Origin: JAPPHA01 sp965220985 | GTDB taxonomy: Bacteria; Pseudomonadota; Alphaproteobacteria; Rhodobacterales; Rhodobacteraceae | Reading direction: 5' to 3' | DNA length: 64,000 nucleotides | Assembly: GCA_965220985.1 (NCBI GenBank) | Contig: OZ244854.1 | Span: 3,844,001-3,908,000 of the forward strand | Part shown: one piece after another, positions 35,428 to 44,067 of the stretch | How positions within the stretch are numbered: position 1 is the stretch's first letter | Layout of the letters: every line of letters starts with the position of its first letter | Made by a program: the position numbers and the translations under genes | Notes under the pieces: generated by a model | What the model saw: the letters and a program-made list of their open reading frames with translations, nothing else | Told to the model about the DNA's origin: nothing | The model's database searches: none

Positions 35428-36651
35428 TCAAATGACCGCATCGAGCGCGTCGATCAGCTTCGCCACATCATCCGAGGTGGTGTAGTGCACGAAACTCAGC
35501 CGCAGCACGCCATGGTCCGGGTCGATGCCGAGCGCACTGAGACACCGAACGCCGTAGAAATTCCCGCCGCCGGCCATGATTCCATGGTCCGACAATTCGG
35601 ACGCAACGTCGAACCCTGGCCGACCCAGCCACACGGAAACAGTGGGGACCTTTCTTGACGCGTCAGCCGGGCCGATGAGACGGACCGAAATGTTAAGTGA
35701 CAGCCAATCCAGCAGCGGCTCGAGAAGCCTGGTTTCGTGTTGACGCATCAGCGTCGCGACGCGTGCAGCAGCACTGCCCGTTTCAGCAGGCTGACCGAAG
35801 TGATGCTCGTACAGCGTGTCCATGTAGTCCACCACGCCCGCTGACGCAGCGACCTGGGCGTGATCCGGGCCCGCGGGTGTCAGCCTGTGGATCGGAGAGC
35901 GGGCATTGAAGTCGTGCCCCTGGTTTGGAAGCAGTTCAACCAGTTCCCGGCGGACTGCCATGACTCCCTGATGGGTGCCGTATGTCTTGTAGGTCGAGAA
36001 CAGGTAGATGTCCGCTCCGAGGCTGCCGACATCCGGCAACCCGTGCGGGGCGTAGCTCACGCCATCGACACAGGTCCAGGCTCCAGCATCTCTGGCGATC
36101 TTGCAGATCTGGCTGACCGGGTTGATTTCGCCGACGATGTTCGAACAGTGCGGGAAACACACCAGCCTGACGCGTCGATCCAGCAAGTCTTCCAGGCCGT
36201 CGATCGGCAGACGACCTGTCTCGGGATCGATCTTCCAAACCCGAACATCGATGCCCGAATCTGCAAGCCGGGACCAGGGACCGACATTGGCCTCGTGATC
36301 CTGCTCGGTCACGACGATCGCGTCGTCGCCTTGAAGCATCGACTCGAAGGCCCGCGCCAGTACATAGGTGTTTTGCGTCGTCGAAGGCCCGAACGACAAT
36401 TCTTCCGGCGCGACCCCGATGGCGCGAGCCATTCGGGTGCGGGCTTCGTCCATCTCCTCCCCGGCGATTCTCGATGCTTCAAAGCTCCCGTAGGGCTGCA
36501 CCTTTCGCGTGCGATAAAAACGGCTCAGCCTGTCCACAACCTGCCCGCATGGAAACGAGCCGCCCGCATTCTCGAAAAACGACGATGCTGACAAACCCGG
36601 ATCGGAAAAAGCCGGGAACTGGCTCCTCACGAAATCGATATCAAGTTCCAC
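35428..36651 (-). CDS. Class V aminotransferase, cysteine desulfurase-like (VC1184 subfamily)
   Basis: A 407-residue PLP enzyme of fold type I. The cofactor lysine is in FSTYKTYGTHQG; the aldimine region DGVSYAPHG and the N-terminal FENAGGSFPCGQV fit the desulfurase-like TIGR01976 group. The loop that carries the catalytic cysteine in SufS/IscS is absent; the corresponding part reads NFYGVRCLSALGI, so true desulfurase activity is doubtful. The GTG at 36651 is preceded by GAGGGAG at good spacing. It follows the ABC exporter gene's upstream side on the same strand without overlap. Confidence 0.8.
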   Translation of the reverse strand: MELDIDFVRSQFPAFSDPGLSASSFFENAGGSFPCGQVVDRLSRFYRTRKVQPYGSFEASRIAGEEMDEARTRMARAIGVAPEELSFGPSTTQNTYVLARAFESMLQGDDAIVVTEQDHEANVGPWSRLADSGIDVRVWKIDPETGRLPIDGLEDLLDRRVRLVCFPHCSNIVGEINPVSQICKIARDAGAWTCVDGVSYAPHGLPDVGSLGADIYLFSTYKTYGTHQGVMAVRRELVELLPNQGHDFNARSPIHRLTPAGPDHAQVAASAGVVDYMDTLYEHHFGQPAETGSAAARVATLMRQHETRLLEPLLDWLSLNISVRLIGPADASRKVPTVSVWLGRPGFDVASELSDHGIMAGGGNFYGVRCLSALGIDPDHGVLRLSFVHYTTSDDVAKLIDALDAVI

Positions 36652-36751
36652 GCTCAAACTCCCTCAGTTGCCATCTCGGTGCACGTCTCGTTCATGCGAA
36701 CAGATCGGTTGTCGCTGCAGAGCCATCCTCGTGCCGAACCGCCGCACCAGA

Positions 36752-38620
36752 TCACCGAAATCCACGACTGCCCGTCATCGACCCGACCGGCTCCTTGTCA
36801 TGATCAATGCCGATGAATCCACCGATCTGCTTGTCCCAGTGCCTCGCAAAGACACCGCCTTTGTTCAACAGTTCTTCGTGGGTTCCTTGCTCCACGATCC
36901 GCCCCTCTTCGAGGACGACAATTCGGTGCATCCGCAGAATCGTCGAGAGCCGATGGGCAATGGCAATCACGGTCTTGTTTTCCATCACCTGTCGCAATGC
37001 GTCCTGAATCGACGCCTCGACGGTCGAATCCAGTGCAGATGTCGCTTCGTCGAGAATGAGGATCGGCGCATCTTTCAGAACCGCCCGCGCCAAGGCGATT
37101 CGTTGCCGCTGTCCGCCCGACAATCGCACGCCGCGTTCTCCAAGATGCGTCTGATAACCGGTGCGACCGTGCTGGTCGCTCAGGGCCAGTATGAACTCGT
37201 GCGCTTCGGCCTGTCGGGCCGCCTCGATGATCTCTTCCTGTGACGCATCCGGTCGACCGTAGCCGATGTTCTCGAGCGCGGGCCGATTGAACATCGCGGT
37301 CTCTTGGGTCACCATGCTGATCTGACGCCGCAGGCTCTCCTGCGTCACGTCCCGCAAGTCGTGGCCGTCCACAAGGATCCGGCCCGAACGCGGATCGTAC
37401 AATCGCATCAAGAGCGCGGCCATCGTCGACTTTCCCGCCCCAGACTCGCCGACTAGTCCGACATGCTCGCCCGGCTCGATCGTGAGATTGATCTCCTCAA
37501 GACCGCCGCCGTGCAGACCATAGGCGAATGAAACGTCCTCGTAGACGATCTGCCCCTTTGCCGTTGGCAGGGCATAGGCGTTGGGACTGTCGGACATCCC
37601 GTGGGGGACCGCAAAGGTCCGCATCCCGTCTTCCGCTTCGCCCACATTCGAGTAGATCGCCATCAGGACAAAACTGACCCAACCGGACATCTGCGCGATT
37701 CGAAGCGAGACCGCCCCGGTCGCTGCAATGTCGCCCGCCGACGCCTCGCCATGGGTCCAGAGCAGCAGCGTGCCTCCCACCAAAGTGACCGGCAACAGAC
37801 CGGAAGCTGTCATCAGCGAGAACCTGAATGCCGTTGCAACCTTGCCGAAGCCAAGCGCCTCGTGCCTGAAATTGTGCATGGCTCGCAGCGCCGCGCGGTC
37901 CTCGTGGTTGCTGTGCGCGAACAGCTTGACCGTGCGAATATTGGTGATCGTGTCGACAATCTGGCCGGAGAGCATCGAACGCGCGTTCGCCCGGTCACGC
38001 GAACGAATGCGAATTCGGGGCATGAACCAGCGGATCATCAACCAATAGATGACGAGCCACACGGCGAGTGCGACAGACACGCGAGGGTCGATGGCGGCCA
38101 GCAGCAACAGCGATCCGACGAGCGACGCCAATGCAAACGAAACGACATTGACGATTTCGACGACAGTTTCGGTGATCGCGCGGGACGTCTGCAACAGTCG
38201 CTGGGCGATTCTGCCTGCAAAATCATCGTCGAAAAATGTGACGGACTGGTCGATTGTGTGACGATGCAGCCGCGCAAGGACAAGTGAATCGACATTCGGC
38301 GCGATGAACATCGATGAGAACATCGAGTTCAGTCCGAAGATGATCGGACGCAACACGAGAAAGAAGGCGACCGCACCGCCGAGCAGGAGAATGTTGTCCG
38401 CAAACAGGGTGTCCGGGTTCGCGCCGACGACTCGGTCAATGACCGCACCGAGGATCAGCGCAGAATAGACCTCGAGTGTCCCGGCGGCCATCGAGACGAT
38501 TGCCGCAACAACAATGACCGGCACCGCACCTTGCAGGCACCAGACATAGAATTTCGCGAGCGACGCCGGTGGACTGCCCGGAATCCTGCGTTCAAGATCA
38601 AAAAGCTGGCTGAACCACAT
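36752..38620 (-). CDS. ABC-type exporter, membrane and ATPase domains fused
   Basis: A 622-residue half-transporter. Residues 1 to about 330 hold six membrane segments (ABC_membrane); the nucleotide-binding domain has Walker A GESGAGKST, signature LSGGQRQR, and Walker B ILILDEATSALD followed by AHRLST. It would work as a homodimer, pumping lipids or drugs outward, as in MsbA-like proteins. There is no partner half-transporter nearby. The ribosome site is weak, so the exact start is not certain. Confidence 0.9.
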   Translation of the reverse strand: MWFSQLFDLERRIPGSPPASLAKFYVWCLQGAVPVIVVAAIVSMAAGTLEVYSALILGAVIDRVVGANPDTLFADNILLLGGAVAFFLVLRPIIFGLNSMFSSMFIAPNVDSLVLARLHRHTIDQSVTFFDDDFAGRIAQRLLQTSRAITETVVEIVNVVSFALASLVGSLLLLAAIDPRVSVALAVWLVIYWLMIRWFMPRIRIRSRDRANARSMLSGQIVDTITNIRTVKLFAHSNHEDRAALRAMHNFRHEALGFGKVATAFRFSLMTASGLLPVTLVGGTLLLWTHGEASAGDIAATGAVSLRIAQMSGWVSFVLMAIYSNVGEAEDGMRTFAVPHGMSDSPNAYALPTAKGQIVYEDVSFAYGLHGGGLEEINLTIEPGEHVGLVGESGAGKSTMAALLMRLYDPRSGRILVDGHDLRDVTQESLRRQISMVTQETAMFNRPALENIGYGRPDASQEEIIEAARQAEAHEFILALSDQHGRTGYQTHLGERGVRLSGGQRQRIALARAVLKDAPILILDEATSALDSTVEASIQDALRQVMENKTVIAIAHRLSTILRMHRIVVLEEGRIVEQGTHEELLNKGGVFARHWDKQIGGFIGIDHDKEPVGSMTGSRGFR

Positions 38621-39058
38621 GCAATCTAACGATCAATTCCTGCCCTGCACTCCGGAAATCGCAGCCCGTAACGAGCAGATTCCCGTCACCTGTCGGCTCG
38701 CGACCGACACCTGCCGGTCCTCGCAGCACTGGCCCACATGGCCGAGTGCCGCACCGTATCGAGGAGTCTCGGTGTCGCGAACCGGCATCATCGAGCCACC
38801 CGACATGTTCCGCAACATCGGCCAGCATCACGGGAACAAGCATCTCGGCGAAGGTCATCTTGACCATTCAGGAACCGAAGGCCACCCGTCTCGGGAGGTC
38901 GCCCAACCTGCCGCTGATCTCCGGGGACCGGACGGCGCGAATCGCTGGCATCGTGCCGACCACCCGACCAGCTCGAGAACCCGAACTGACAAGAACAGCG
39001 CAGTTTTGCCAAATGCGACCCGTTCGACCCTTCGCCATGCCAATGGCGGAGGGGCAAC
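38621..39058. other. 438-base stretch without a supported gene
   Basis: This separates the exporter from the reductase gene, both leftward. A frame on the minus strand (38598-38867) and one on the plus strand (38619-39098) are open but have atypical composition and no recognisable domain. No hairpin with a T tract is obvious. It presumably contains the exporter promoter. Confidence 0.45.
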
Positions 39059-40051
39059 CTACGCGTTCACGTCGACAATGACTCGTCCCTTGACCTGACC
39101 TTTCAGGATCGTTTTCCCGAGTTCCGGCAAATCCGCCAATGTCGCGGGTTGGGCCATCGATTCCAGCAACTCGTCCTCGATGCACGACGCAATCCGATCC
39201 CAGACCCGAACCCTGTTGGCATGCGGTTGAAGGACACTGTCGATGCCAAGCAGACTGACGCCACGAAGCAGAAACGGAACAATCGAAGCCGGGACCGAAG
39301 CGCCGCCCGCAAGACCGACGGCAGCGACCGACGCACCGTACTTCATCTGGCCCAGAACCCGAGCCAGCATGTTTCCGCCAACCGCATCGACGCAACCTGC
39401 CCAGGTCTCGGATTCGAGCGGTCGCTTGACGGTCTCGTTGATCTCTTCCCGGCCGATGATCTGGGTCGCGCCGAGCGACATCAGATAGTCGCGGGTCTCC
39501 TCCCTGCCGGTGACCGCCGCGACCTCGTAGCCCAGTCGCGCGAGAATGGCCGTGGCAACCGAGCCGACGCCACCGGCAGCGCCGGTCACGAGGACCGGGC
39601 CCTGACCAGTCTCGAGGCCATGATCTTCCAGGGTCATGACAGCCAGCATCGAGGTGAACCCGGCGGTTCCAACGATCATCGCCTGACGTGTCGACAATCC
39701 GTCCGGCAGACGAACCAGCCAGTCCGCCTTGACGCGCGCCTTCTGGGCGTAGCCGCCCCAGCGATTCTCGCCAACCCGCCAACCGGTCAAGACGACCCGA
39801 TCGCCCGGCCGAAACCGCTCGTCGTCCGAGCTCTCGACGACACCGGCAAAATCGACCCCAGGAACGTGCGGGTAGTTTCTGACGAGCCCGCCGCCGGATC
39901 CAAGACAAAGGCCGTCCTTGTAGTTGACCGTTGAATGCTCGACCGCGACGGTGACCTCTCCCTCGGGCAGATCGGCCTCGGTGACCTGCTCGACTTCTGC
40001 AGAGGTCGTGCCTTCTGCGTTCTTCCTGACCACAAGTGCGTTGAATTTCAT
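39059..40051 (-). CDS. acuI: Acryloyl-CoA reductase (NADPH), AcuI/YhdH type
   Basis: A 330-residue medium-chain dehydrogenase/reductase. HSTVNYKDGL near the start and the nucleotide loop TGAAGGVGSVA near residue 153 are typical of the YhdH/YhfP/AcuI group; the zinc sites of alcohol dehydrogenases are missing. Characterised members reduce acryloyl-CoA to propionyl-CoA, which detoxifies acrylate made from DMSP in marine bacteria. AGGGA precedes the ATG. No DMSP lyase gene is in the window, so the DMSP link is inference. Confidence 0.85.
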   Translation of the reverse strand: MKFNALVVRKNAEGTTSAEVEQVTEADLPEGEVTVAVEHSTVNYKDGLCLGSGGGLVRNYPHVPGVDFAGVVESSDDERFRPGDRVVLTGWRVGENRWGGYAQKARVKADWLVRLPDGLSTRQAMIVGTAGFTSMLAVMTLEDHGLETGQGPVLVTGAAGGVGSVATAILARLGYEVAAVTGREETRDYLMSLGATQIIGREEINETVKRPLESETWAGCVDAVGGNMLARVLGQMKYGASVAAVGLAGGASVPASIVPFLLRGVSLLGIDSVLQPHANRVRVWDRIASCIEDELLESMAQPATLADLPELGKTILKGQVKGRVIVDVNA

Positions 40052-40125
40052 GGTGTTGTCCCTGTTTGCATGTCAGTTTGGATGGCCGTCACGTCGCCGC
40101 GACAAAGCGAGGCGTCGGACCCTCA

Positions 40126-40833
40126 TCAAGGTCCGGACCAGTCGATCGGGCAGATTTCGGCCGACTTGCCATCGAAGTCCCACACCCTGCCATGATCCCG
40201 CAACCGGGACCGCAGGCCTTTTGCGACAATGATGTCCGGGCCCATCCAATAGCGCGTGTTTCGAATGACGACCTGCTCGTTCGAGTCGAGTCCGGCCACC
40301 TCTTCGATCTCGCCCTGGATCTTCTTCCCAACGACAATCGACCGGCGCCGCTTTTCCCTGACGATCTCGACCTTGGTTCTCTCGGCGTGGATGATCGTGC
40401 TGACGAGCATCGTGAACAGGCCAGTGGTTCCACCCGCCGATCCCGACAGGATTTTCAGGATTCCGTTGTAGGCCTTCTGGGTGGCGCGGTCGTCGACATA
40501 AGCCGCAACCTTCCAGTTGCCCTCCGCCATCTTTCCCGGAATGTCGACCAGCAGCCCGATGTTCAGACCGGAGAGGTCCTCGCCCTCGAAATGGCCTTGA
40601 TCGATGCTGATCGCCATCCAGGCATGACAGTAACCCTCGGTCGGCGGATGCTTGCCGAGGCTGACGACACACGGACAAAAGACCGTGCAGGAGCAGTTCA
40701 GAAAGAGCTCGCCCTTGATCTTCCAGTCGGTCGGTTCCCGACGACGCCTCGTCGGGATCATGCGCTGGTCGATTCGTTCCAGGACCTCGAGCCGGTCGCT
40801 CCGGCGTGGCCTCTCGCTTGCCTTGCTGGTCAT
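40126..40833 (-). CDS. DUF1326 protein
   Basis: About 235 residues, soluble. A cysteine-rich motif LNCSCTVFCPCVVSLG (near residue 45) is followed by a beta-rich body (GEDLSGLNIGLLVDIPGKM, and later YWMGPDIIVAKG). The four cysteines could bind a metal. The start at 40833 is chosen for spacing (31 bases after the preceding stop); a later ATG (MIPTRRRR) is possible. It is paired with the DUF2182 membrane protein at 40865, an association seen widely, and no function is established. Confidence 0.8.
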   Translation of the reverse strand: MTSKASERPRRSDRLEVLERIDQRMIPTRRRREPTDWKIKGELFLNCSCTVFCPCVVSLGKHPPTEGYCHAWMAISIDQGHFEGEDLSGLNIGLLVDIPGKMAEGNWKVAAYVDDRATQKAYNGILKILSGSAGGTTGLFTMLVSTIIHAERTKVEIVREKRRRSIVVGKKIQGEIEEVAGLDSNEQVVIRNTRYWMGPDIIVAKGLRSRLRDHGRVWDFDGKSAEICPIDWSGP

Positions 40834-40864
40834 CGGATCGTTCGTCACCCCTGCCTTGCCCGCG

Positions 40865-41698
40865 CTACACCGCACCAACCGCGACCAGCAGACCGGACGC
40901 CATGAATACGACACCCAGAGGTCGCGTCACGTACTTCGCCAAATCGGGTAGCTTTTCGAGGATCATGACCCCAGTTGCAAGCCCCATCCACGTGAGGTTC
41001 ATGGTCCCCCCGACAAACCCGAGCAGCATGAAGCCCCAGCAGCATGCCACGCAGTACACGCCGAATCCTGCACCCATGCGCAGGCCGCCCCGAAAACCCG
41101 GGCGCCAATTTCCCAGGAAGTACAGTGTGGGAGACAGGCAGACGCCCTGGCAAACCTCCTTGGCTCGGGTGAACTGATAACCTCCGACCACGAACAGAAT
41201 TGCCGCCTGAAGCCATCGAACCGTCGCCGATCCAAGCAGGTCAATCAGTTCGGCCTCGAACAGTGCTATCTGCAGCATCGAGATCGCTGCAGCGAAGCTG
41301 AACCACGCAATGGCATATCCTCCGACGAGACCGGTCCATCCCTGTCGTGTTGCGTGGCCTGAACCGATCAGAGTTTCGAAGGATGCGAGCACCGGAACGA
41401 GCGTCGGCCCCATCATGGCCAGCATCATGATCGCCCACATCGGAAACAGGACATTGAATCCCTGCATCGGCATCATGTTCATGCCGGTGGAGACCCCGAG
41501 CAGGTTCAGACCCGACATTTCCGCCATGCCAAACATGATCCACCAAGCCACCGCGATGACCGAAAAAAATGTCAGCCATCCGATTGCGCGCGCCCGATCT
41601 CGAAGAATCCTCGTGAACATGTTGAACGAACCTCGTCCGCCGTTTCCCGACCATCGTCCAAGATCGCCCTCATTCACCGGATCATTCAAATTGTCCAT
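40865..41698 (-). CDS. DUF2182 integral membrane protein
   Basis: About 277 residues with seven or so hydrophobic segments. A methionine-rich run (GMNMMPMQGF, then MWAIMMLAMMGP) and two cysteine groups (EVCQGVCLSP; VYCVACCWGF) are what led to the description as a metal-binding membrane family. The DUF1326 gene follows on the same strand. Copper binding is a fair guess from the Met and Cys residues, not shown. The start at the ATG at 41698 lacks a clear ribosome site. Confidence 0.8.
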   Translation of the reverse strand: MDNLNDPVNEGDLGRWSGNGGRGSFNMFTRILRDRARAIGWLTFFSVIAVAWWIMFGMAEMSGLNLLGVSTGMNMMPMQGFNVLFPMWAIMMLAMMGPTLVPVLASFETLIGSGHATRQGWTGLVGGYAIAWFSFAAAISMLQIALFEAELIDLLGSATVRWLQAAILFVVGGYQFTRAKEVCQGVCLSPTLYFLGNWRPGFRGGLRMGAGFGVYCVACCWGFMLLGFVGGTMNLTWMGLATGVMILEKLPDLAKYVTRPLGVVFMASGLLVAVGAV

Positions 41699-41998
41699 CC
41701 GTGTTCGCGCCCGATTCGCCGAAGACTCACGCGGATGCCGGACCGGCAAATCGCTTGCTCGCTGTCACCGCCTTCCGCATCGAACCGGTCAGACCCCGAC
41801 GGGCCCGGCGTCTCCACCCCGAATCCGAACGGAATTCGCAGTCGAACCGTGGTCAGCAGACGTTCGGTCGGGCTTGCGTTCGGTGATGTCATGTTCCATC
41901 TTGTTCGACAGTCTCCGGGTCTCGGGCAGATGCCATCAGCGTCCTGGTGCAGATTGCATCTCGTCGAGTCCATCGGAACGAAAAGGTCAAGTCGTCAC
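41699..41998. other. 300-base non-coding stretch before tRNA-Arg
   Basis: This lies between the divergent DUF2182 and tRNA-Arg genes. Open frames here have no ribosome site or recognisable product. The tRNA promoter is expected close to 41960-41990, but I see no clear -35/-10 pair. Confidence 0.4.
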
Positions 41999-42075
41999 GG
42001 TCCCTTAGCTCAGCTGGATAGAGCGCCACCCTCCGAAGGTGGAGGCCGAAGGTTCGAATCCTTCAGGGACCGCCA
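41999..42075 (+). tRNA. tRNA-Arg (anticodon CCG)
   Basis: The acceptor GGTCCCT pairs with AGGGACC, followed by discriminator G and an encoded CCA. D-arm AGCTCAGCTGGATAGAGC, anticodon loop CTCCGAA (CCG) and T-arm GAAGGTTCGAATCCTTC are all canonical. It is 77 bases long. Confidence 0.97.
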
Positions 42076-42222
42076 GACGATCAACCGTGTTCAGCAAACC
42101 CCGCCGAAACGCCTCATGTCGGTCAGCCTGTCGAGGTGAACAACGCGCAACGACGGCTCCGCGCGCATCGTCGGTCGATCAATGCGCCGCAGTCACTCGT
42201 CTTGGTCAGTGTCATTGTCAAT

Positions 42223-42310
42223 TGGTGCGGCCGAGAAGACTCGAACTTCCACGGGTTTTACCCCACAGCGACCTCAACGCTGCGCGTCTACCAAATTCCG
42301 CCACGGCCGC
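42223..42310 (-). tRNA. tRNA-Leu (anticodon GAG)
   Basis: Reading the minus strand, the acceptor GCGGCCG pairs with CGGCCGC, then discriminator A and an encoded CCA. The anticodon stem CAGCG/CGCTG holds the loop TTGAGGT (GAG). A long variable arm and the T-loop GTTCGAGTC are present, as in class II tRNAs. Confidence 0.95.
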
Positions 42311-42408
42311 ACTTCAGAACGAGGAGCCTATAAACGACGCCTTTGTTGATGTGAAGTGGTCTCGATTGCGCCTAGACTCCCCCGGATCGTGATCGATTCG
42401 GAGCCACC

Positions 42409-43056
42409 ATGGTCGAATGGAAGGAAACCCCGAGCGAAGTGCCGTACGATGCGGCGGTGAACGCGATGCGCGAGCGCGTCTCGGCAATCCATGAAGGACG
42501 CGCGGACGAGCTCGTCTGGCTGCTCGAACACCCGCCCCTTTACACGGCCGGGACCAGCGCCGACCGCGAGGCGCACCATGTCGGGGGAAATCGGATTCCC
42601 GTTTACCCGAGCGGGCGCGGGGGCATGATGACCTACCACGGTCCCGGCCAGCGGGTCGTCTACGTGTTGCTCGACCTCAATCGTCGCGGCAAGGACGTCC
42701 GCGACTTCGTGTGGCGCCTCGAGGAGTGGATCATCCGAACCGTCGCGGAATTCGGGGTGACGGGCGAGAGGCGCTCGGGACGCGTCGGGGTCTGGGTCGT
42801 TCGACGCGAAATGCCGCCCTTGATCAGCGGCGAACCGCGGGAGGACAAGCTGGCCGCCATCGGGGTCCGCCTGTCAAGATGGGTCAGTTCGCACGGGCTC
42901 TCGATCAATGTCGAACCCGACCTCGCGCATTATGATGGAATCGTGCCCTGCGGGATTTCCGACCACGGAATCACCAGTCTCGTCGACCTCGGCCTGCCAG
43001 TGACCATGGCCGACGTCGACAACGCCTTGCGACGGACTTTTCACACGGTTTTTTGA
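42409..43056 (+). CDS. lipB: Octanoyl-ACP:protein N-octanoyltransferase
   Basis: A 215-residue enzyme that moves the octanoyl group from acyl carrier protein to lipoyl domains, the first step of lipoate synthesis. The family motif GRGGMMTYHGPGQ is intact, and the catalytic pair is visible: Lys147 in DKLAAIG and Cys181 in IVPCGI. Length is normal. It stands alone between two tRNA genes and the HEPN protein, with GGAGCC before the ATG. Confidence 0.95.
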   Translation: MVEWKETPSEVPYDAAVNAMRERVSAIHEGRADELVWLLEHPPLYTAGTSADREAHHVGGNRIPVYPSGRGGMMTYHGPGQRVVYVLLDLNRRGKDVRDFVWRLEEWIIRTVAEFGVTGERRSGRVGVWVVRREMPPLISGEPREDKLAAIGVRLSRWVSSHGLSINVEPDLAHYDGIVPCGISDHGITSLVDLGLPVTMADVDNALRRTFHTVF

Positions 43057-43189
43057 CAAATGTCGGTTTACCGGGACTGCCCCGCACGAGGATCGAACGA
43101 ATCCCTCGAGGTCGGCTTGTGTTCACCGGCAGTCCTGATAATGACCTGCAAGGTCGCTTGACAGGGTCGGTCGAATCCCGAAAGGCCCG

Positions 43190-43912
43190 ATGACGCAGAC
43201 ATGTCCCACGAGGGGAACGCACGACGGTCGCGAGATGAGAGAAAAGCACTATCCGAGACTGAAGGAAAAGCACCGCGGCGTCAGGGAAAACTCTCCCGAA
43301 AACCTGCGGCTGCGCGTGCATCGGGCGCTCAGCTGGCTCAACCGGGCCGAACAGGAGGCCGATGACGATGACGCCGCCTTCATCTTCTACTGGATCAGCT
43401 TCAACGCGGCCTACGCGACCGAGGGCACCTTCGCGCACCGGACGAACTTTCGCGCCACCGAGCGCAACAATTTTTCGATTTTCTTCTCGACGCTCGTCGA
43501 ACTCGACCGGGACGAACAGATCTACAGCGTCATCTGGGAGCAGTTCCCCGAATTCGTTCGCTCGCTCCTGAACAACCACTTCGTCTACCAGCCGTTCTGG
43601 AACCATCACAACGGCGTCGACGGCTACGAGAACTGGGAAGATCGTTTCAGGAACAGTCGCAACCAGGTCGCTCGGGCCTTGAAGTCGAAGAACACGGTTC
43701 AGATCCTCGAGATCCTCTTCGATCGCCTGTACGTGCTCCGCAACCAGCTGATTCACGGCGGCTCCACTTGGGGCAGCGCGGTGAACCGGGACCAGGTTCG
43801 GGGCGGCCGGAACATCCTCGCAAGACTGACCCCGTTCTACATCGAATTGATGATGGACAATCCCGACTTGCCCTGGACGAGAGGCCACTATCCGGTTCTC
43901 GAATCCGTCTGA
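43190..43912 (+). CDS. HEPN-domain-like protein of unknown function
   Basis: A 240-residue mostly helical protein. RNQLIH (Arg184 to His189) fits the R-x4-6-H motif of HEPN RNases, and the preceding ALSWLNRAEQEADDDDAAFI together with FIFYWISFNAAYA forms the helical pair usual for the domain. GAAAGG precedes the ATG at 43190. Many HEPN proteins are toxins or defence RNases paired with a nucleotidyltransferase; none is adjacent here, as the next gene is ctaD. It may act alone or be a housekeeping RNA-binding member. Function not assigned. Confidence 0.65.
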   Translation: MTQTCPTRGTHDGREMREKHYPRLKEKHRGVRENSPENLRLRVHRALSWLNRAEQEADDDDAAFIFYWISFNAAYATEGTFAHRTNFRATERNNFSIFFSTLVELDRDEQIYSVIWEQFPEFVRSLLNNHFVYQPFWNHHNGVDGYENWEDRFRNSRNQVARALKSKNTVQILEILFDRLYVLRNQLIHGGSTWGSAVNRDQVRGGRNILARLTPFYIELMMDNPDLPWTRGHYPVLESV

Positions 43913-44067
43913 CGGGCTGAGCAAGGGTTTCGAGCCGATACGGGCAGTCTCGTTTTCGTTACCGGTGGCCGCGAATCAGTTGTGACAAATCGGCAATTCG
44001 CGTACGAACCCGAGGCAAGACCCGACTGGGACTCGGGCATTTGAGGCGGAAATTCCTGGAGGACTCC

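Noticed and set aside
38598..38867. 89-residue minus-strand frame before the exporter gene
   Set aside because: No ribosome site or recognisable domain, and it runs into the exporter start in another frame.
40116..40135. Hairpin CGGACC/GGTCCG at the end of the DUF1326 gene
   Set aside because: It overlaps the stop codon, has only six pairs and no T tract.
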